64,000 bases of DNA from Chamaelirium japonicum (taxonomy: Eukaryota > Streptophyta > Magnoliopsida > Liliales > Melanthiaceae), in NCBI GenBank assembly GCA_947650365.1, contig CANTAL010000099.1, forward strand, positions 744,001 to 808,000. Direction: 5' to 3'. Below, piece after piece: positions 1-10,468 of this stretch. A program made the position numbers and the translations under genes. The notes beneath the pieces are model-generated. The model saw only the letters and a list, made by a program, of their open reading frames with translations, was not told where the DNA came from and searched no databases. The first letter of the stretch is position 1, and every line of letters begins with the position of its first letter.

Positions 1-1961
1 CCAGTCCCCCTATGCGCTCCTCAATTTCGGAACCCCCACGACGTCAAGTGGTGATGGTCGACCCTGAGGACCCGCGCATCGAGCTCCTCCTTGGCATGGA
101 GGAGGTGGAAACCCCAATGGCCGAGGTGCTGATGCGCGGGTTCCCGGGCGACCTTTCTAAACCCCTCTTTGTCGCGGTAATGACCCCAGAGATGGAGGGC
201 GCCCATGTAAAGAAGAAGAAGAAGAAAGCTCCGGCGGCCCGCCCAACGGGGGAAGACGACGTCGTCCGCAAAGCTCACAAAGCCTTTGCGAGAGTCGCTG
301 AGGAGCGGAGGAGGAAAGCCGCTCTGGAAGAAGCGGGCTTGGGATCCTGCGAAGATTCCAGCTCGGCCGAGGAAGAGGAAGAAGGGGTGCCAGCCCGCGC
401 TGCTGAGCCCGCCGTACCGGCTGTGCCCGCTCCCAGTGCGTCCGCGCATGCTGCTTCTAGCGCGGCTGCGCCTGCCGCCGCCAGCGCGCCCGCGTCCTCT
501 GTACCGGCTGCGCTTGCCCTCAGCGCACCTGCGCCTGCGCCCGCTACCGTTAGCACGTCCGAGCCTGCCGCCGCCAGCGCACCTGCGCCCGCGCTCCCAG
601 CTGCCAGCATGCCCGAGCCCGCCGCTGCCAGCGTGCCCGCGCCCACGCCCAATGCTCCCAGCGCGCCCGTGCCCAAGCCCGCGCCTGAGCCCGCGCCGGC
701 CGCTTTAAGCACGCCTGCGCCTGCTACTACCAGCGCGCTTGCGCCTGAGCCCGCGCCGGCCGCTTCTAGCGCGCCCGTGACTGCACCCGCGCCCGCGCCC
801 TCTGCTAGCGCGCCTGCGCCCTCGGCCCCCAGCGCGCCTGCGCCCGTGACCGCGCCCGCGCCTGCTGCTAGCGCGCCAGTGCCCTCGGCCCCCAGCGCGC
901 CTGTGCCCGCTATCAGCGCGCCTGCGCCCACGACCCTCGAGGTTCCCGCCCTCCCGGTGGAGCTCGACAGGTTGGTCTACTGGTCTCCGGACCTGGGGAC
1001 CATCCTGGACGATCTTCCGAGCTCCAGCTCGAAAGCATCGGACCCGGGCGTGCCCGAAGAAGGGCGAATCGCCACGCCGTCCTCGGCCGCTGAAGAGGGT
1101 CCCAGCGCCCAAGGGGTTGAGGCCGCTCCGGTCGTGGCTCCCGCGGTGCTCGAGCCCACCGATGCTGCCGCCACATCGCTTCCTCCAGCTGCTCCGATCG
1201 AGGGAAGCCAAGCGGGCTCCTCCTCAGGCGGCCCTGAGCGCGCCCCCTATTATACGCGGGATATCTTGGGGCGCAACATTTTCGCCCGGACTCCCTACAT
1301 CGTCCTCATCAACCGGCTCGTCGAGGTAAGATTATCATTGCACTCCTTTGGCTCACATTCCTTTCCTGCTCTGATTTTCTTCTAATCCCACTGTCTTACT
1401 TTGCCGCAGGTGGAGCGGGTCAGCCGGGCTCTCACCGATGAGGTCGCCGGAATGGCGGGGGATACTATCGCCCTCTACGATGACACTCTCCATAACTCGG
1501 AGAGGAGTGTAGACGAGCACATCCACCAGCTTCGCCAGGCGGACCGATCCGACGAGCTCCGCACTGAGGTGGACCGGCTGCGCCAGTAGGCCGCCTCCGC
1601 AGACACGGAGGTTGCCCAGCTGCGCCAGCGGGCCACCACCCTTGCCAAGTCGCTAGCCTCGGTCGAGGAGGCTCGAGCCCGCGACCTCAAGGATCTGCAA
1701 GAGGCGATCCAAGCCAAAGAGGCCGCCCAGAAGGAGCTTCTCGAGCTTCGTGGCCAGGTGACGGCCTCCCGGGAGGAAATCGCGGTGCTGAAGGAGACAC
1801 ATCTTCGCGACCTCAACTCCCAGCGAGAGCGCCTCCAGTCGCAGCTGGACGTGCTTCTTAAGAAGGGTGCGCTGGACGCCATCGAGAAATACAAGGCCGA
1901 AAGGTCGAAAAAGAGGAAGCACGGAGGCGACGACGAGGGCGCTGGCACGGGCCCGGCTTAG
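1..1961 (+). pseudogene. Antisense accessory gene of element A (5' part outside window)
   Basis: Runs opposite to gag-pol in the pol to 3' LTR interval. The frame is open from position 3 through 1325, enters an intron at 1326-1409 and resumes at 1410-1961 in phase. The first part contains the conserved block PPRRQVVMVDPEDPR, a basic KKKKKK stretch near 215, and a long Ala/Pro-rich low-complexity region (about 400-940). It ends with RNIFARTPYIVLINRLVE at the splice donor. The second exon is a predicted coiled coil rich in Arg, Gln, Leu and Glu, ending in a basic tail KAERSKKRK. A UAG at 1587-1589 interrupts exon 2 where the matching codon in element B is CAG, so this copy is probably a pseudogene. 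The domain resembling the putative gypsy-type transposon family, present in element B, would lie to the left of the window. The function of this class of gene is unknown. Confidence 0.8.
1326..1409 (+). other. Intron in antisense gene of element A (84 bp)
   Basis: The donor is GAG|GTAAGATT at 1326 and the acceptor is TTTGCCGCAG| ending at 1409. Removal joins GTC GAG to GTG GAG CGG without shifting frame. The element B copy has an intron at the same place (79 bp) with unrelated interior sequence but consensus splice sites and the same phase, which supports real splicing. Confidence 0.82.
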
Positions 1962-2281
1962 GCTGTATCTCTCTGTAATCCTTTTGTAATCTTGAAACAA
2001 TGAATGAAATGAAAATTTTCGAGTCCGCCTGTTTCTTTCTTTCTCTGCCTCGCCCATGAGTCCGCTTCGGGAGTTTCGCAGCGATCTCGAGAGTGATACC
2101 CCGGGCGAGGTAGCTAATTCGATTCAATCCTTTTTATTTTCAAGTATATGCAAACGAAAAACTCGGTATGCTCGCAAAAACGTAATTAGTCTCTGAGCTC
2201 GGAAAACGATTAAGCAAACCAAACGATTTCAAAAACTTCCCTACCTCAGAGACTTAAAACCATTTTTATTTTAAAAGGAAA
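1962..2281. other. Convergent 3' region between antisense gene and sense small ORF
   Basis: AT-richer stretch without coding potential. It begins right after the antisense stop with GGCTGTATCT and TGTAATC motifs and an AATGAATGAA stretch that could act as a plant polyadenylation near-upstream element. Element B holds the same motifs at the matching place (about 21300-21371), so this is probably the 3' UTR and poly(A) region of the antisense gene. The left-strand transcript of gag-pol would converge here. Confidence 0.45.
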
Positions 2282-2731
2282 CTAATAAGTGCTAGCTGCC
2301 CCCTGCCCGGTTAATTTCTCTCGATGATCCTGTTCGGCGGGCTCGCCCTTTGAGGGGTACGCCAACGCCAGGATGCTTCCATTCATGGCAGGTGAACGCG
2401 AAGGATCCTGGTTAGGTTTAGAGTCCACTTGGCAGCGGACTTCCCCGGGAAGCCCAAGGTCGCCCACTGGCTGCCTCTGAGGATCCCGGTCTTGCTTTAA
2501 GTCCGCACAACGGCGGACTGCCCCGGGAAGCTCAAGGTCGCCCACTGGCTGCCTCTGAGGATCCCGGTCTTGCTTTAAGTCCGCACGACGGCGGACTGCC
2601 CCGGGAAACTCAAGGTCGCCCACTGGCTGCCTCTGAGGATCCCGGTCTTGCTTTAAGTCCGCACAACGGCGGACTGCTTTGTAGAATAAGCGAGCTTCCG
2701 AGTTGAATTTTTTTTTTGTCAAACCCTTCAT
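2282..2731 (-). CDS. Small ORF with 26-residue repeats downstream of pol, element A
   Basis: An ATG-started ORF of 149 codons in the sense direction of element A, starting 39 bp after the pol stop. It holds three near-identical 26-residue repeats of the type RRCADLKQDRDPQRQPVGDL, encoded by a 78-bp tandem repeat, plus a fourth degenerate one. A unique C-terminus, MNGSILALA...GAASTY, follows. Element B keeps the same C-terminus with one amino-acid difference and the same stop, but has lost the ATG (ATA) and has a stop in front of the first repeat. Nucleotide conservation here is high overall, so coding selection is not shown. The repeats may instead be a structured RNA region. I do not recognise the protein. 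Confidence 0.4.
   Translation of the reverse strand: MKGLTKKKFNSEARLFYKAVRRCADLKQDRDPQRQPVGDLEFPGAVRRRADLKQDRDPQRQPVGDLELPGAVRRCADLKQDRDPQRQPVGDLGLPGEVRCQVDSKPNQDPSRSPAMNGSILALAYPSKGEPAEQDHREKLTGQGAASTY
2420..2676 (-). repeat. 78-bp tandem repeat with hairpin, element A
   Basis: Units recur exactly every 78 bp (anchor positions 2500, 2578, 2656) with a diverged copy at 2422. Each full unit carries the perfect 7-bp stem hairpin AGTCCGCACAACGGCGGACT (loop ACAACG; ACGACG in one unit). The length is a multiple of three, so the small ORF frame survives copy-number change. Element B has the same repeat at 20720-20920. Confidence 0.85.
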
Positions 2732-2770
2732 CGTTCATTCATAACTTCAGAAGATAATTTACAAAATTCC

Positions 2771-5700
2771 TTATGCATAAAACTTGCGAAGGTGCAAAGC
2801 ATTCCAAGGTCGCTCTAACAGGTCGCCTTCAGCGGTCATCAACTGGTAAGCCCCCGAACCTCGCGCCTCGCGGATTATGTAGGGGCCTTCCCAGTTCGTC
2901 GTGAGCTTCCCTACATTAGGCTCCTGCGTGTTTGCGAACACCTTTCTCATCACCATGTCCCCGGCCTTGAATGCCCGATGGCGGACTCTTTTGTCGTAGG
3001 CGCGCTTCATTTCTTGTCGGTACCCGGCGAGGTGTAGATTGGCGCGCTCTCGTCTTTCTTCGAGCTGATCGAGGGAGTCGGCGAGCAGAGCGTCATTATC
3101 GACCTCATCTGCAGCGAGCTTTCTTTCAGACGGCAGCTCGGCTTCGATGGGTAGCACCGCTTCATACCCGTAAGTTAGGCTGAAAGGTGATTCGTTGGTC
3201 GAGCGACGTGGAGTGGTCCGATATGCCCATAGCACGCCGTCGAGCTCCTGCTCCCACAGTCCTTTCTTTCCTTCCAACCTTTTCTTGAGGTTGTCTAGGA
3301 TTACACGGTTCGTAGCTTCAGCCTGCCCGTTGCTTTGAGGGTACCTCGGGGACGAGAACCTTAGGTCGACTCCATATTCAACACAAAAGCTTCTGATCAA
3401 GCGATTGTCGAACTGGCGACCATTGTCGGTGATGAGCACTCTGGGCAGCCCAAAGCGGCAGAGGATATTCTTCCAAAGGAAGTCCTTTACTTGCTTTTCA
3501 CCAATTTTAGCTAGCGGGACCGCTTCCACCCATTTGGTGAAGTAGTCCGTAGCTACTAAGATGAATTTCTTCTGTCGGGCTGACACAGGGAAAGGTCCCA
3601 CAATGTCCAACCCCCATTGCTGGAAAGGCCAGGGGCTCGCCAGAGGGTGCAGTTCTTCTGCGGGCATATGATTCGTTGTGGCGTGTTTCTGGCATTGGAT
3701 GCACCTCTGGGCGACCTTCAAAGCGTCTTGCTCCAAAGTGGGCCACCAGTATCCTTGCCTTCGCACTTTCGCAGCTAGAGATCGCCCACCCGCGTGATTT
3801 CCCAGCTCGCCATAATGGATGCAATTCAGTGCTTCTTCGGTCTCCGGGCTCTCGATGCAATGAAGATTGGGCCCGCCAAAAGATCTTCGAAAAAGGCGAT
3901 CCCAGCGAATGAGATAGCGACCAACGCAATTCTCCACTCGCCGGGCTTTCTCTCTTCTCTCTGGAAGCTCGCCCTTCTGAAGAAAACGAAGAATGGGAGC
4001 GGTCCACCCGCCGGGTGATACGTCGGCAGAAACTTGGTTAACAGGGGGCTCCATCATTTGGAGCCGAGATTGACTTTGGACCTCGATTAGAATCTGGCAA
4101 GCTTCTGATGTTCCTAGCAGGGAGGCGGCGTTTGCCAAGGCATCAGCTCGCCTATTATCGGCTCGCGGGATTTGCCCGAAAGAGATCTTTTCGAACTCCG
4201 CGGCCTTGCCCTTCACCAGATCCACGTAGATCGCCATTCGTGCATCCCGGGAGGCGTACTCCCCATTGATTTGACAAATAATTAGCTGGGAATCACTAAA
4301 GACTTTCAAGCGTTTGGTGCCTACCTCTTGAGCGAGCTCCAGTCCAGCCAGTAATGCCTCGTATTCCGCTTCATTGTTGGTAGCGGCGAAATCCAGTCGG
4401 ACTGATTTCTCAAGCAACACCTCTTGGGCGATCAGTGCGACCCTGATCCCAGCCCCCAAGGCGTTGGAGGATCCATCGACGAACAATTCCCAGCCCGCCA
4501 CCTCTGAGCTCTTATTCGGAGGACGCTCGCCTTGGTTATCCAAGAACCCCGCCTTCCCAGGGTGTGCCTCAGTTGGCTCATCCTCCTGGTACTGGGCTGG
4601 TTCTTCTATGGGGAAATCCGCCAAGAAATCGGCGAGAGCCTGCCCTTTGACGGCAACTCGAGGGACATATTCCAATCCATAGGCGGCGAGCTCGGCAGAC
4701 CATCGATACAACCTGCCGGCTATCGAAGGCCTGGAGAGGGCGCTCTACAGAGGGTGTTCCGTGATGACTTTGACGGTGTGCGCCGAGAAGTAGGGGTGAA
4801 GCTTCCTCGCGGTAAGGACCAAGGCAAAAGCGACCTTCTCGATTGGTCGATACCAGAGCTCGGCGGGAAGCATCGTGTGACTCACAAAATAGACAGGCCA
4901 CTCTACCTTTGCTTCTTCCACTACCAGGACCCCGCTTACGGCGTTCTCCGTGACCGCGAGATACACGCCAAGCTCGGCGCCATCTTTTGGTGCCGCTAGG
5001 ATCGGCGGGCTCGCCAGATAGTCCTTGATCTTCTGAAAGGCGCGCTCGCATTTTTCATCCCAGCAAATGCTCGCTCCTTTTCGCAGCAGCTCGAAAAGAG
5101 GCCGGCAATTGTCTGAGGATTTGGATATAAACCGATTGAGCGCGGCGATTCGCCCGCTCAATCTCTGGACTTCCTGCCGGGTTCTTGGTACGGGCATTTC
5201 GACAAGTGCTCGGATTTGCCCAGGGTCAGCCTCGATCCCCCTATGGATGACCAGGTACCCGAGGAATTTCCCCGAAGTCACCCCGAATGCGCACTTCGCC
5301 GGGTTCAGCCTTATTCGGTACTTTTTCAGTATTTCGAAGGTTTCGCGGAGGTCGGCGACATGCCCTCCTCGCTCTCGACTCTTTACCAGAAGGTCGTCAA
5401 CATAAACCTCGACATTTCTGCCGATCTGATTTTTAAACATTTGAGTGACTAACCTTTGGTAGGTTGCTCCAGCGTTCTTGAGTCCGAAGGGCATCACTCG
5501 ATAGCAGTATAGCTTCTGGTAGCCCGCTCCGGAGTAGAAGGCGGTCTTCTCCTGATCCTCGGGGTGGAGGGGTATTTGGTTATACCCTGAGTATCCATCC
5601 ATGAAAGATAGAGCCCGGAACCCGACAGCTGCGTCGACCAGCGTGCCTATTCTTGGAAGAGGAAAACTGTCCTTCGGGCATGCCTTATTGAGGTCGGAGA

Positions 5701-6229
5701 AGTCGATGCACACTCTGACCGCTCCGCTCTTCTTAGGCACCGCCACGATATTGGAGATCCACTCGGGGAAGTGTGCCTCGCGTATGAAGCCAGCTCGCTC
5801 TAGCTTGTCTATCTCCGCCGCCACTGCGATGGATTTCGCAGCAGGTATGTGCCGAGCTTTCTGCTTGACTGACGGGAACTCCTTCACGGTGTGCAGACGA
5901 TGACAGGCGACCTCTGGGTCAATCCCTGGCATGTCCGCGAAGCTCCAGGCGAATACATCGCGGTATTCCCTGAGCAAGTTGGTTATGGCTTGGACCTCGC
6001 CCTTGGTTAACGAGGTCCCGAGACTAACAATTCTCGGCCCTTCTTCGCCTCTAATGTCGATCTCTTGAAGTGGTTCGGCCACTGGAAAACTTCCTCTCCT
6101 GGGGGTTGTCAGGTGACCTTCCTCCAACTTAAGGTCCGCACCGCTCCCACCCGGGGATGGAGCAGGGGACTTAGGCGAGGAGGTCCCCAGCGGACTCCCC
6201 AGGAGCTCGCTCGTAGCGGGCGGTAATTG
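2771..6229 (-). pseudogene. pol: pol of element A: RT-RNaseH-aRNaseH-integrase, one nonsense codon
   Basis: Continues the gag-protease frame after the UAG at 6230-6232, with no ATG near its beginning, so it is probably made by readthrough as a Gag-Pol fusion. Reverse transcriptase has the intact YVDD box (about 5389-5400). A Ty3-type RNase H (LGVYLAVTENAVSGVLVVEE...ITEHPL) comes next, then a second archaeal-type RNase H (FVDGSS, NNEAEYEALLAGLE, FSDSQL, ADNRRADALA). Integrase follows with the HHCC zinc region (CIQCQKH) and the DD35E core (GLDIVG, ITDNGRQF, NGQAEATN). It ends RKFYA without a chromodomain. A single UAG at 4745-4747 (AAG in element B) stops translation at the end of the first RNase H. 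The frame is otherwise open on both sides, so this copy should lack aRH and integrase. Confidence 0.92.
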
Positions 6230-6232
6230 CTA
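6224..6232 (-). promoter_or_regulatory. Putative stop-codon readthrough signal UAG CAA UUA (element A)
   Basis: The gag-protease frame ends in UAG, followed directly by CAA UUA. This fits the UAG-CAR-YYA context known for leaky termination in tobamoviruses. The downstream 34 codons stay open and lead into RT in the same frame. The identical nonamer sits at the matching position in element B. Confidence 0.72.
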
Positions 6233-8731
6233 GGAGGGTGCGGGCCTTTTGGCCTCGGCGACTTCCATGTCCATGAGGTGAGGAGCATCCTGCTCGCATC
6301 TGGTTGCGATTACCTGATCTCCCCGAATGACTACGACCCCGCTCGTCGTCGGGAATTTGAGGGCCTGATGGTTGGGTGAAGACACCGCCTTCATCTGCCT
6401 TAGCCATGGCCGCCCAAGGATGGCGTTAAAGGCCGAATTCCCGTTGACTACCGCGAAGCAGACTTGGCGAGCTTCCGGGCCCGCTGTCACGGTAAGGGTT
6501 ATCTCTCCCGCTACTTTGGCGACCTCACTGGTGAATCCACTGAGGGAGCTCATCGAGGGAGACAGGTCGGCGAGTCTCAACCCCATTCGCAGATAGGCCG
6601 ACAGAAAAAGGATGTCAACAGCGCTCCCCGAATCAACCAGAGCTCGCCTCACCTCGATGTTGGCCATCATCAGGCGTATGACGAGGGGGTCATTGTGGGG
6701 CATGACGACCCCAGCCATGTCGTCCTCCGAAAACCAGAGGAAATTGCGGGCTTCCACCCTTGGTGCTCGAACTAAAGTAGGAGTTAGCGAGACGGAAAAT
6801 ACCTTATACGCCCGCTCCATCTCCCTGACTCGCCGGCGGGCTTCATTACTGGATCTGGGGCCGCTCAGCCGCCCGCTAATGGTGTGGCAGATCGCCGGTC
6901 CTCCCGGGGGAGGCGGAGGTAAGGCGGGCTCCGCGAGTCCTGGGCGATCTCCCTCCCGAGGGGCTCGCTCTGGAATCACCTCAAACCTCCTCGGGGGCGA
7001 GATGAATTTGTTCAAGTGCCCCAAGGTGACAAAATCCTCCAGGTGGTTCTTCAGAGCCCGGCATCTATTAGTGTGATGCCCAGGGCTTCGATGAAAAGCG
7101 CACCGCCACGAGTTGTCGGTAGAGCCGGGCTCGCCGACCTGTAGGGGTGGCGGGTACTGGAAGAAAGGCTCATTCCAAATCTGATGGAAAATTTGCCCCG
7201 GCGAGTGGGTCAGCACGGTGAAGTCCCGATCCCCGGGTCCCGGAGGCAGGCGCCAGTTCGCCGGCCTTCCAGCGACCGCCGCGGGGGCTTCAGCGGGCTG
7301 TACTGCAGGAGCTGCGGACGGTCCGGGCAAAGGTACCGTAAGGGGCACCTCCCTCCTCTCCACGGCCTTAACGACAAGAGGTCGCAAAGCCGGAGGAGGT
7401 CGCTGCTCCACTGTCTTTCCCTTTCGATCTAGCACTGCATCCTCGAGCTTGATGTGCTGCTGGACCAGGGCAAATAGTTCGACCATTGTGCGAGGGTCCT
7501 TGATCACTAAGGCGTCATGAAGCTTGCCCCCCTCGGGGAGGGCGCTTCTGAAAGCACTCACCACGGTACGATCCTGGCCCGCCGCGTCTTCCAGAGCGAG
7601 GTAGGCGCTTCGGAATCGCGTTGCGAAGCACCGGAGCGTTTCACGAGCTCCCATGGCTAAAGTAAATAGAGACTCGATCCTCTTCGGGGGCTGCCTATTG
7701 CAGCGATACTGCTCCAGGAATAGCCTAGAGAGAGTTGGAAAGTCGGGGATCACGCCGGACGGTAGCTTGTGGAACCAATTCAACGCCGATCCGGTCAGAC
7801 TGCTCGGGAACGCTCGGCACAGGACATGGTCCTGGTCCCGAAAAAATAGAAGTTTTCTGTAGGCCAAAAGGTGGTCAACGGGATCTTGCGACCCGTCGAA
7901 CAATACAAACTTCGGGGGGGTCCAGTGGTGCGGAAAACCCTCTTGGTGGACCTCGCTGGTGAAGGGCGAGCTTCCTCCGTGGGCGGCGAGATCCTCCAGT
8001 AGGTCCACTGGCGCACTAGGTCGTTGCCAGTGCCCGGGGGGAAATCCCAAAGGCGGCTACGTAGGTCCTAGGCGGCCGTGTGCGCTTCCTCTAGGGAGGT
8101 TCGGATCCACCCCGCGATGACCCTCGGGGGCCACCGATCGGCGGCCTCCTGGCTGCTCGCACGCGGGTCCCTTTAGCATGGCAGTTGGTCTATGGGAAGC
8201 CGTCGCCTCTCGAGGTTCGGAAGGTATAGCCACCGCGGGCTCTTTCCCTCGTCGCCGATGGTGCGGATCGCGATCCCTCTCTTGCGACCTCGCCTCCGAC
8301 CCGTCAGAGTCGATGCTCCGGCTACGGCGGCGAGGGGTGGTAGCGCGCGAGGTCGCCTGGTTGCTAGACCGCTGGGTTACAAGCTTCTGCAACCTTGTGA
8401 GCGGGGTCTCCTTCGCTCCACGCACGGCCGTCCTCTCAACCGGGGGTTCCGGGCGGGAAGTTCGCCGTGCTGGGACGGTCGTGGGCAGACGCGACGAGAC
8501 GGGAGGTCGCGCGGGTGACGCGGGCCTCGATGGTCCCGATCGCCGTCTAGCCGCCGGAGCCTGATGCAAGCGCGTCAACTCCTCCATCATTGCCCGCTGG
8601 GTGGCCAACATCTCCAACAGGAGCTGGTCACTGAGCGGGACAAGGGGCTGGGGAGTCTCAGAGGGGGGTTCGCTGTGCACAGACCCCATACGGGCCCTCG
8701 TCCGCCTGCGTCCCCTGGTCGCCGGAGCCAT
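6230..8731 (-). pseudogene. gag: gag-protease of element A, one nonsense codon
   Basis: The start is ATG at 8731 (MAPATRG), about 70 nt after the PBS. An N-terminal Arg/Pro-rich region is followed by the Retrotrans_gag domain (DHVLCRAFPSSLTGSALNWFHKL ... LEQYRCNRQPP), a CHHC-type zinc knuckle (C-x2-H-x4-H-x4-C, CAFHRSPGHHTNRC), and a retropepsin-type protease with intact active site LVDSGSAVDIL. The ORF ends RPAPS-UAG. A premature UAG at 8057-8059 (CAG in element B) splits the N-terminal quarter from the rest, and no frameshift is seen. Gag would form particles and package the RNA; the protease would mature the polyprotein. Confidence 0.9.
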
Positions 8732-8801
8732 CTTTGGGTTTACGAGAGCCGACGGTGTTCAACCGTGTGGTTGCGGGCGTTCTCACAGGACCCAGTCGAG
8801 A

Positions 8802-8818
8802 TCCCACAGACGGCGCCA
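8802..8818 (-). other. Primer binding site, element A
   Basis: TGGCGCCGTCTGTGGGA on the minus strand, two nucleotides inside the 5' LTR end, identical to element B. It is complementary to a tRNA 3' end beginning with CCA. I do not assign the tRNA species. Confidence 0.85.
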
Positions 8819-9015
8819 AATGTTTGGGGGATTTTTCGCTGGTTCTTGCAGACCACCTGCAAGACAGAAAAGAGAACGTGAGAACGGCTGGCTCCCTTAG
8901 GAGCGCAGACCCTCCGACGCTCAAGTCAGTCATGGTAGCACAACGGAGAGCTGTTGTATACCAAAGTGGTAGGGAAAAGGATTTCGAACCTGTACTTTGG
9001 TGCCAGGGGGTGTGC

Positions 9016-9022
9016 ATTTATA
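9016..9022 (-). promoter_or_regulatory. TATA box of element A LTR
   Basis: TATAAAT on the minus strand in the context ATTGCTATAAATGC, which is the same as in both LTRs of element B. It is the likely Pol II core promoter for the genomic RNA. Confidence 0.7.
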
Positions 9023-9359
9023 GCAATAGGGGGCCTATCGTGGCCTGACATGTGGAAGCTCTTTCCGGCACCTTCTAGGCCCCCACGTTCCAGCCCACAA
9101 TAGTCTCTGACAGTTCTTGGAACTTGGACCCCTGACATTCTTTGTCGTCTAGCTCGCCTGACGAAGTAGTGGGGGACAGCAGCTGCTGTTCTGTTGCCGC
9201 CAGGGGAATCTTCTAGAATGTTCAAGTCTGGGAGGTCTCAGACCGACTCTGATGGGCTTCCGTGGACTGCAATCGTCCACATAGCTTCAGTGGGTTCTCG
9301 ACACCTGGTAAACTTTATGCTGCTTTTACTGGGGGCGACCTCTTTACCAAGGGGTTCGG

Positions 9360-9540
9360 GTAGTCCGCCACCCTCTTCCTATTGCCAAGAGTCGGGCTCC
9401 GGGGAGGGCGACCTCTTCGACAATGAGAGCGGCCTGGCGATCTCACCGAGGGTGATCCACCACCATCTCCTCACTGCCAAGAGTCGGGCTCCAGGGAGAA
9501 CAACCTCTTCGACAACGAGAGCGGGCTGGCGATCTCATTG
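9360..9540. repeat. Two-copy ~92-bp direct repeat in element A U3
   Basis: The block containing GCCAAGAGTCGGGCTCC recurs about 92 bp later (near 9384 and 9476) with the following CAACCTCTTCGACAA-type and GGCGATCTCA segments in the same order. Confidence 0.75.
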
Positions 9541-9699
9541 GGCGCTCTACTAATGTTCGTTGATACCCTTCTAAGTTTTCTCTTTGGCTAAAGTTCTTTA
9601 CGCAAGCTTTGGGGCAGGCTCCCTGGAAGCTACGAAGCGAGCTCCTTCGCGTTCTTTGTCTAAGCCATTTACCGAATTTGGGCGTGCTCCTGCGGGGTC

Positions 9700-9840
9700 T
9701 GGGAGGGGCGAGCTGCACTCAGATACAAGGTGTCCATCCAGCTCCCTGCGGGGGCGAGCTCCTGATGGACTGAGAGGGTGAGCTCCTGAGCGCTAAGGGC
9801 GGGCTGCACTCAGATACAAGGTGTCCATCCAGCTCAATGT
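9700..9840. repeat. Two-copy 91-bp direct repeat in element A U3
   Basis: TGCACTCAGATACAAGGTGT and the following CCATCCAGCTC occur at 9714 and 9805, 91 bp apart, each followed by a GAGCTCC-rich stretch. Confidence 0.8.
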
Positions 9841-9879
9841 GGGGGGCGAGCTCCTTACGGCTGAGAGGGGCGAGCTCCT

Positions 9880-10035
9880 TACGGGCTGTTAGGCGAGCTC
9901 TTTGCGAGCTGTTAGGCGAGCTCCTTGCGAGCTGTTTAGGCGAGCTCCTTGCGAGCTGTGGGGCGAGCTCCTTGCGAGCTGTTAGGCGAGCTCCTTGCGA
10001 ACTGTTTAGGCGAGCTCCTTGCGAGCTGTTAGGCC
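9880..10035. repeat. ~23-25-bp tandem array in element A U3
   Basis: About seven units of GGCGAGCTCCTTGCGAGCTG with TT(T)A spacers, close to the LTR outer end. It is unrelated to the neighbouring 23-bp satellite in sequence. Element B has a different GAGCTCGC array in its U3. Confidence 0.85.
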
Positions 10036-10468
10036 CAAAGCGATTCTCGCTCTTGTCAATCATTCGATCGAGCTCACCGGGATGTGAGGTTTCAGCTACC
10101 CCCAACAAATCGTGCGAATGAATTAGAAGGGATCATACGAATGAATTAGAATGGATCGAACGAATGAATTAGAATGGATACATTCGTGCAAAAGAATTAG
10201 AATGGATTGTATGAATGAATTAGAATGGATCGTGCAAATGAATTAGAATGGATCGTACGAATGAATTAGAATGGATACATTCGTGCGAAAGAATTAGAAT
10301 ATCGTATGAATGAATTAGAATGGATCGTATGAATGAAATAGAATGGATCGTACGAATGAATTAGAATGGATCGTGCGAACGAATTAGAATGGATCGTACG
10401 AATGAATTAGAATGGATCGTACGAAGGAATTAGAATGGATCGTACGAATGAATTAGAAAGGATATATT

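Larger units (their letters stand above)
1..10107 (-). mobile_element. Tat-like Ty3/gypsy LTR retrotransposon, element A (3' end outside window)
   Basis: Minus-strand element. From right to left: 5' LTR (8821-10107), PBS, gag-protease, pol with RT, RNase H, a second archaeal-type RNase H and integrase, a small ORF, then an oppositely oriented gene running off the left edge. The order PR-RT-RH-aRH-INT, the lack of a chromodomain after integrase and the extra antisense gene before the 3' LTR are features of the Tat lineage (Grande/Ogre/Retand group). The right boundary is sharp: the LTR ends in ACCCCCAACA and satellite begins at 10108. If the usual 5-bp target duplication was made, AATCG (10108-10112) should recur beyond the missing 3' LTR. 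The protein sequence is close to element B, but the U3 part of the LTR differs. Three premature UAG codons make this copy defective. Confidence 0.93.
8821..10107 (-). repeat. 5' LTR of element A (1,287 bp)
   Basis: On the minus strand it starts TGTTGGGGGTAGCTG and ends CCCCCAAACA, giving TG...CA ends and a short inverted repeat. The R/U5 part closely matches element B, including the TATA region and the last 150 bp. The U3 part does not match, apart from the first 17 bp or so and the general GAGCTCGC repeat flavour. U3 contains three separate sets of internal duplications, annotated below. Confidence 0.92.

Noticed and set aside
275..931. Long Ala/Gly-rich open frames opposite to the Pro/Ala-rich antisense genes (also 22334-22690 and 22414-22800)
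   Set aside because: Low-complexity GC-rich sequence opens several frames at once. The chosen frames are supported by conservation between elements and by splice sites; these are not.
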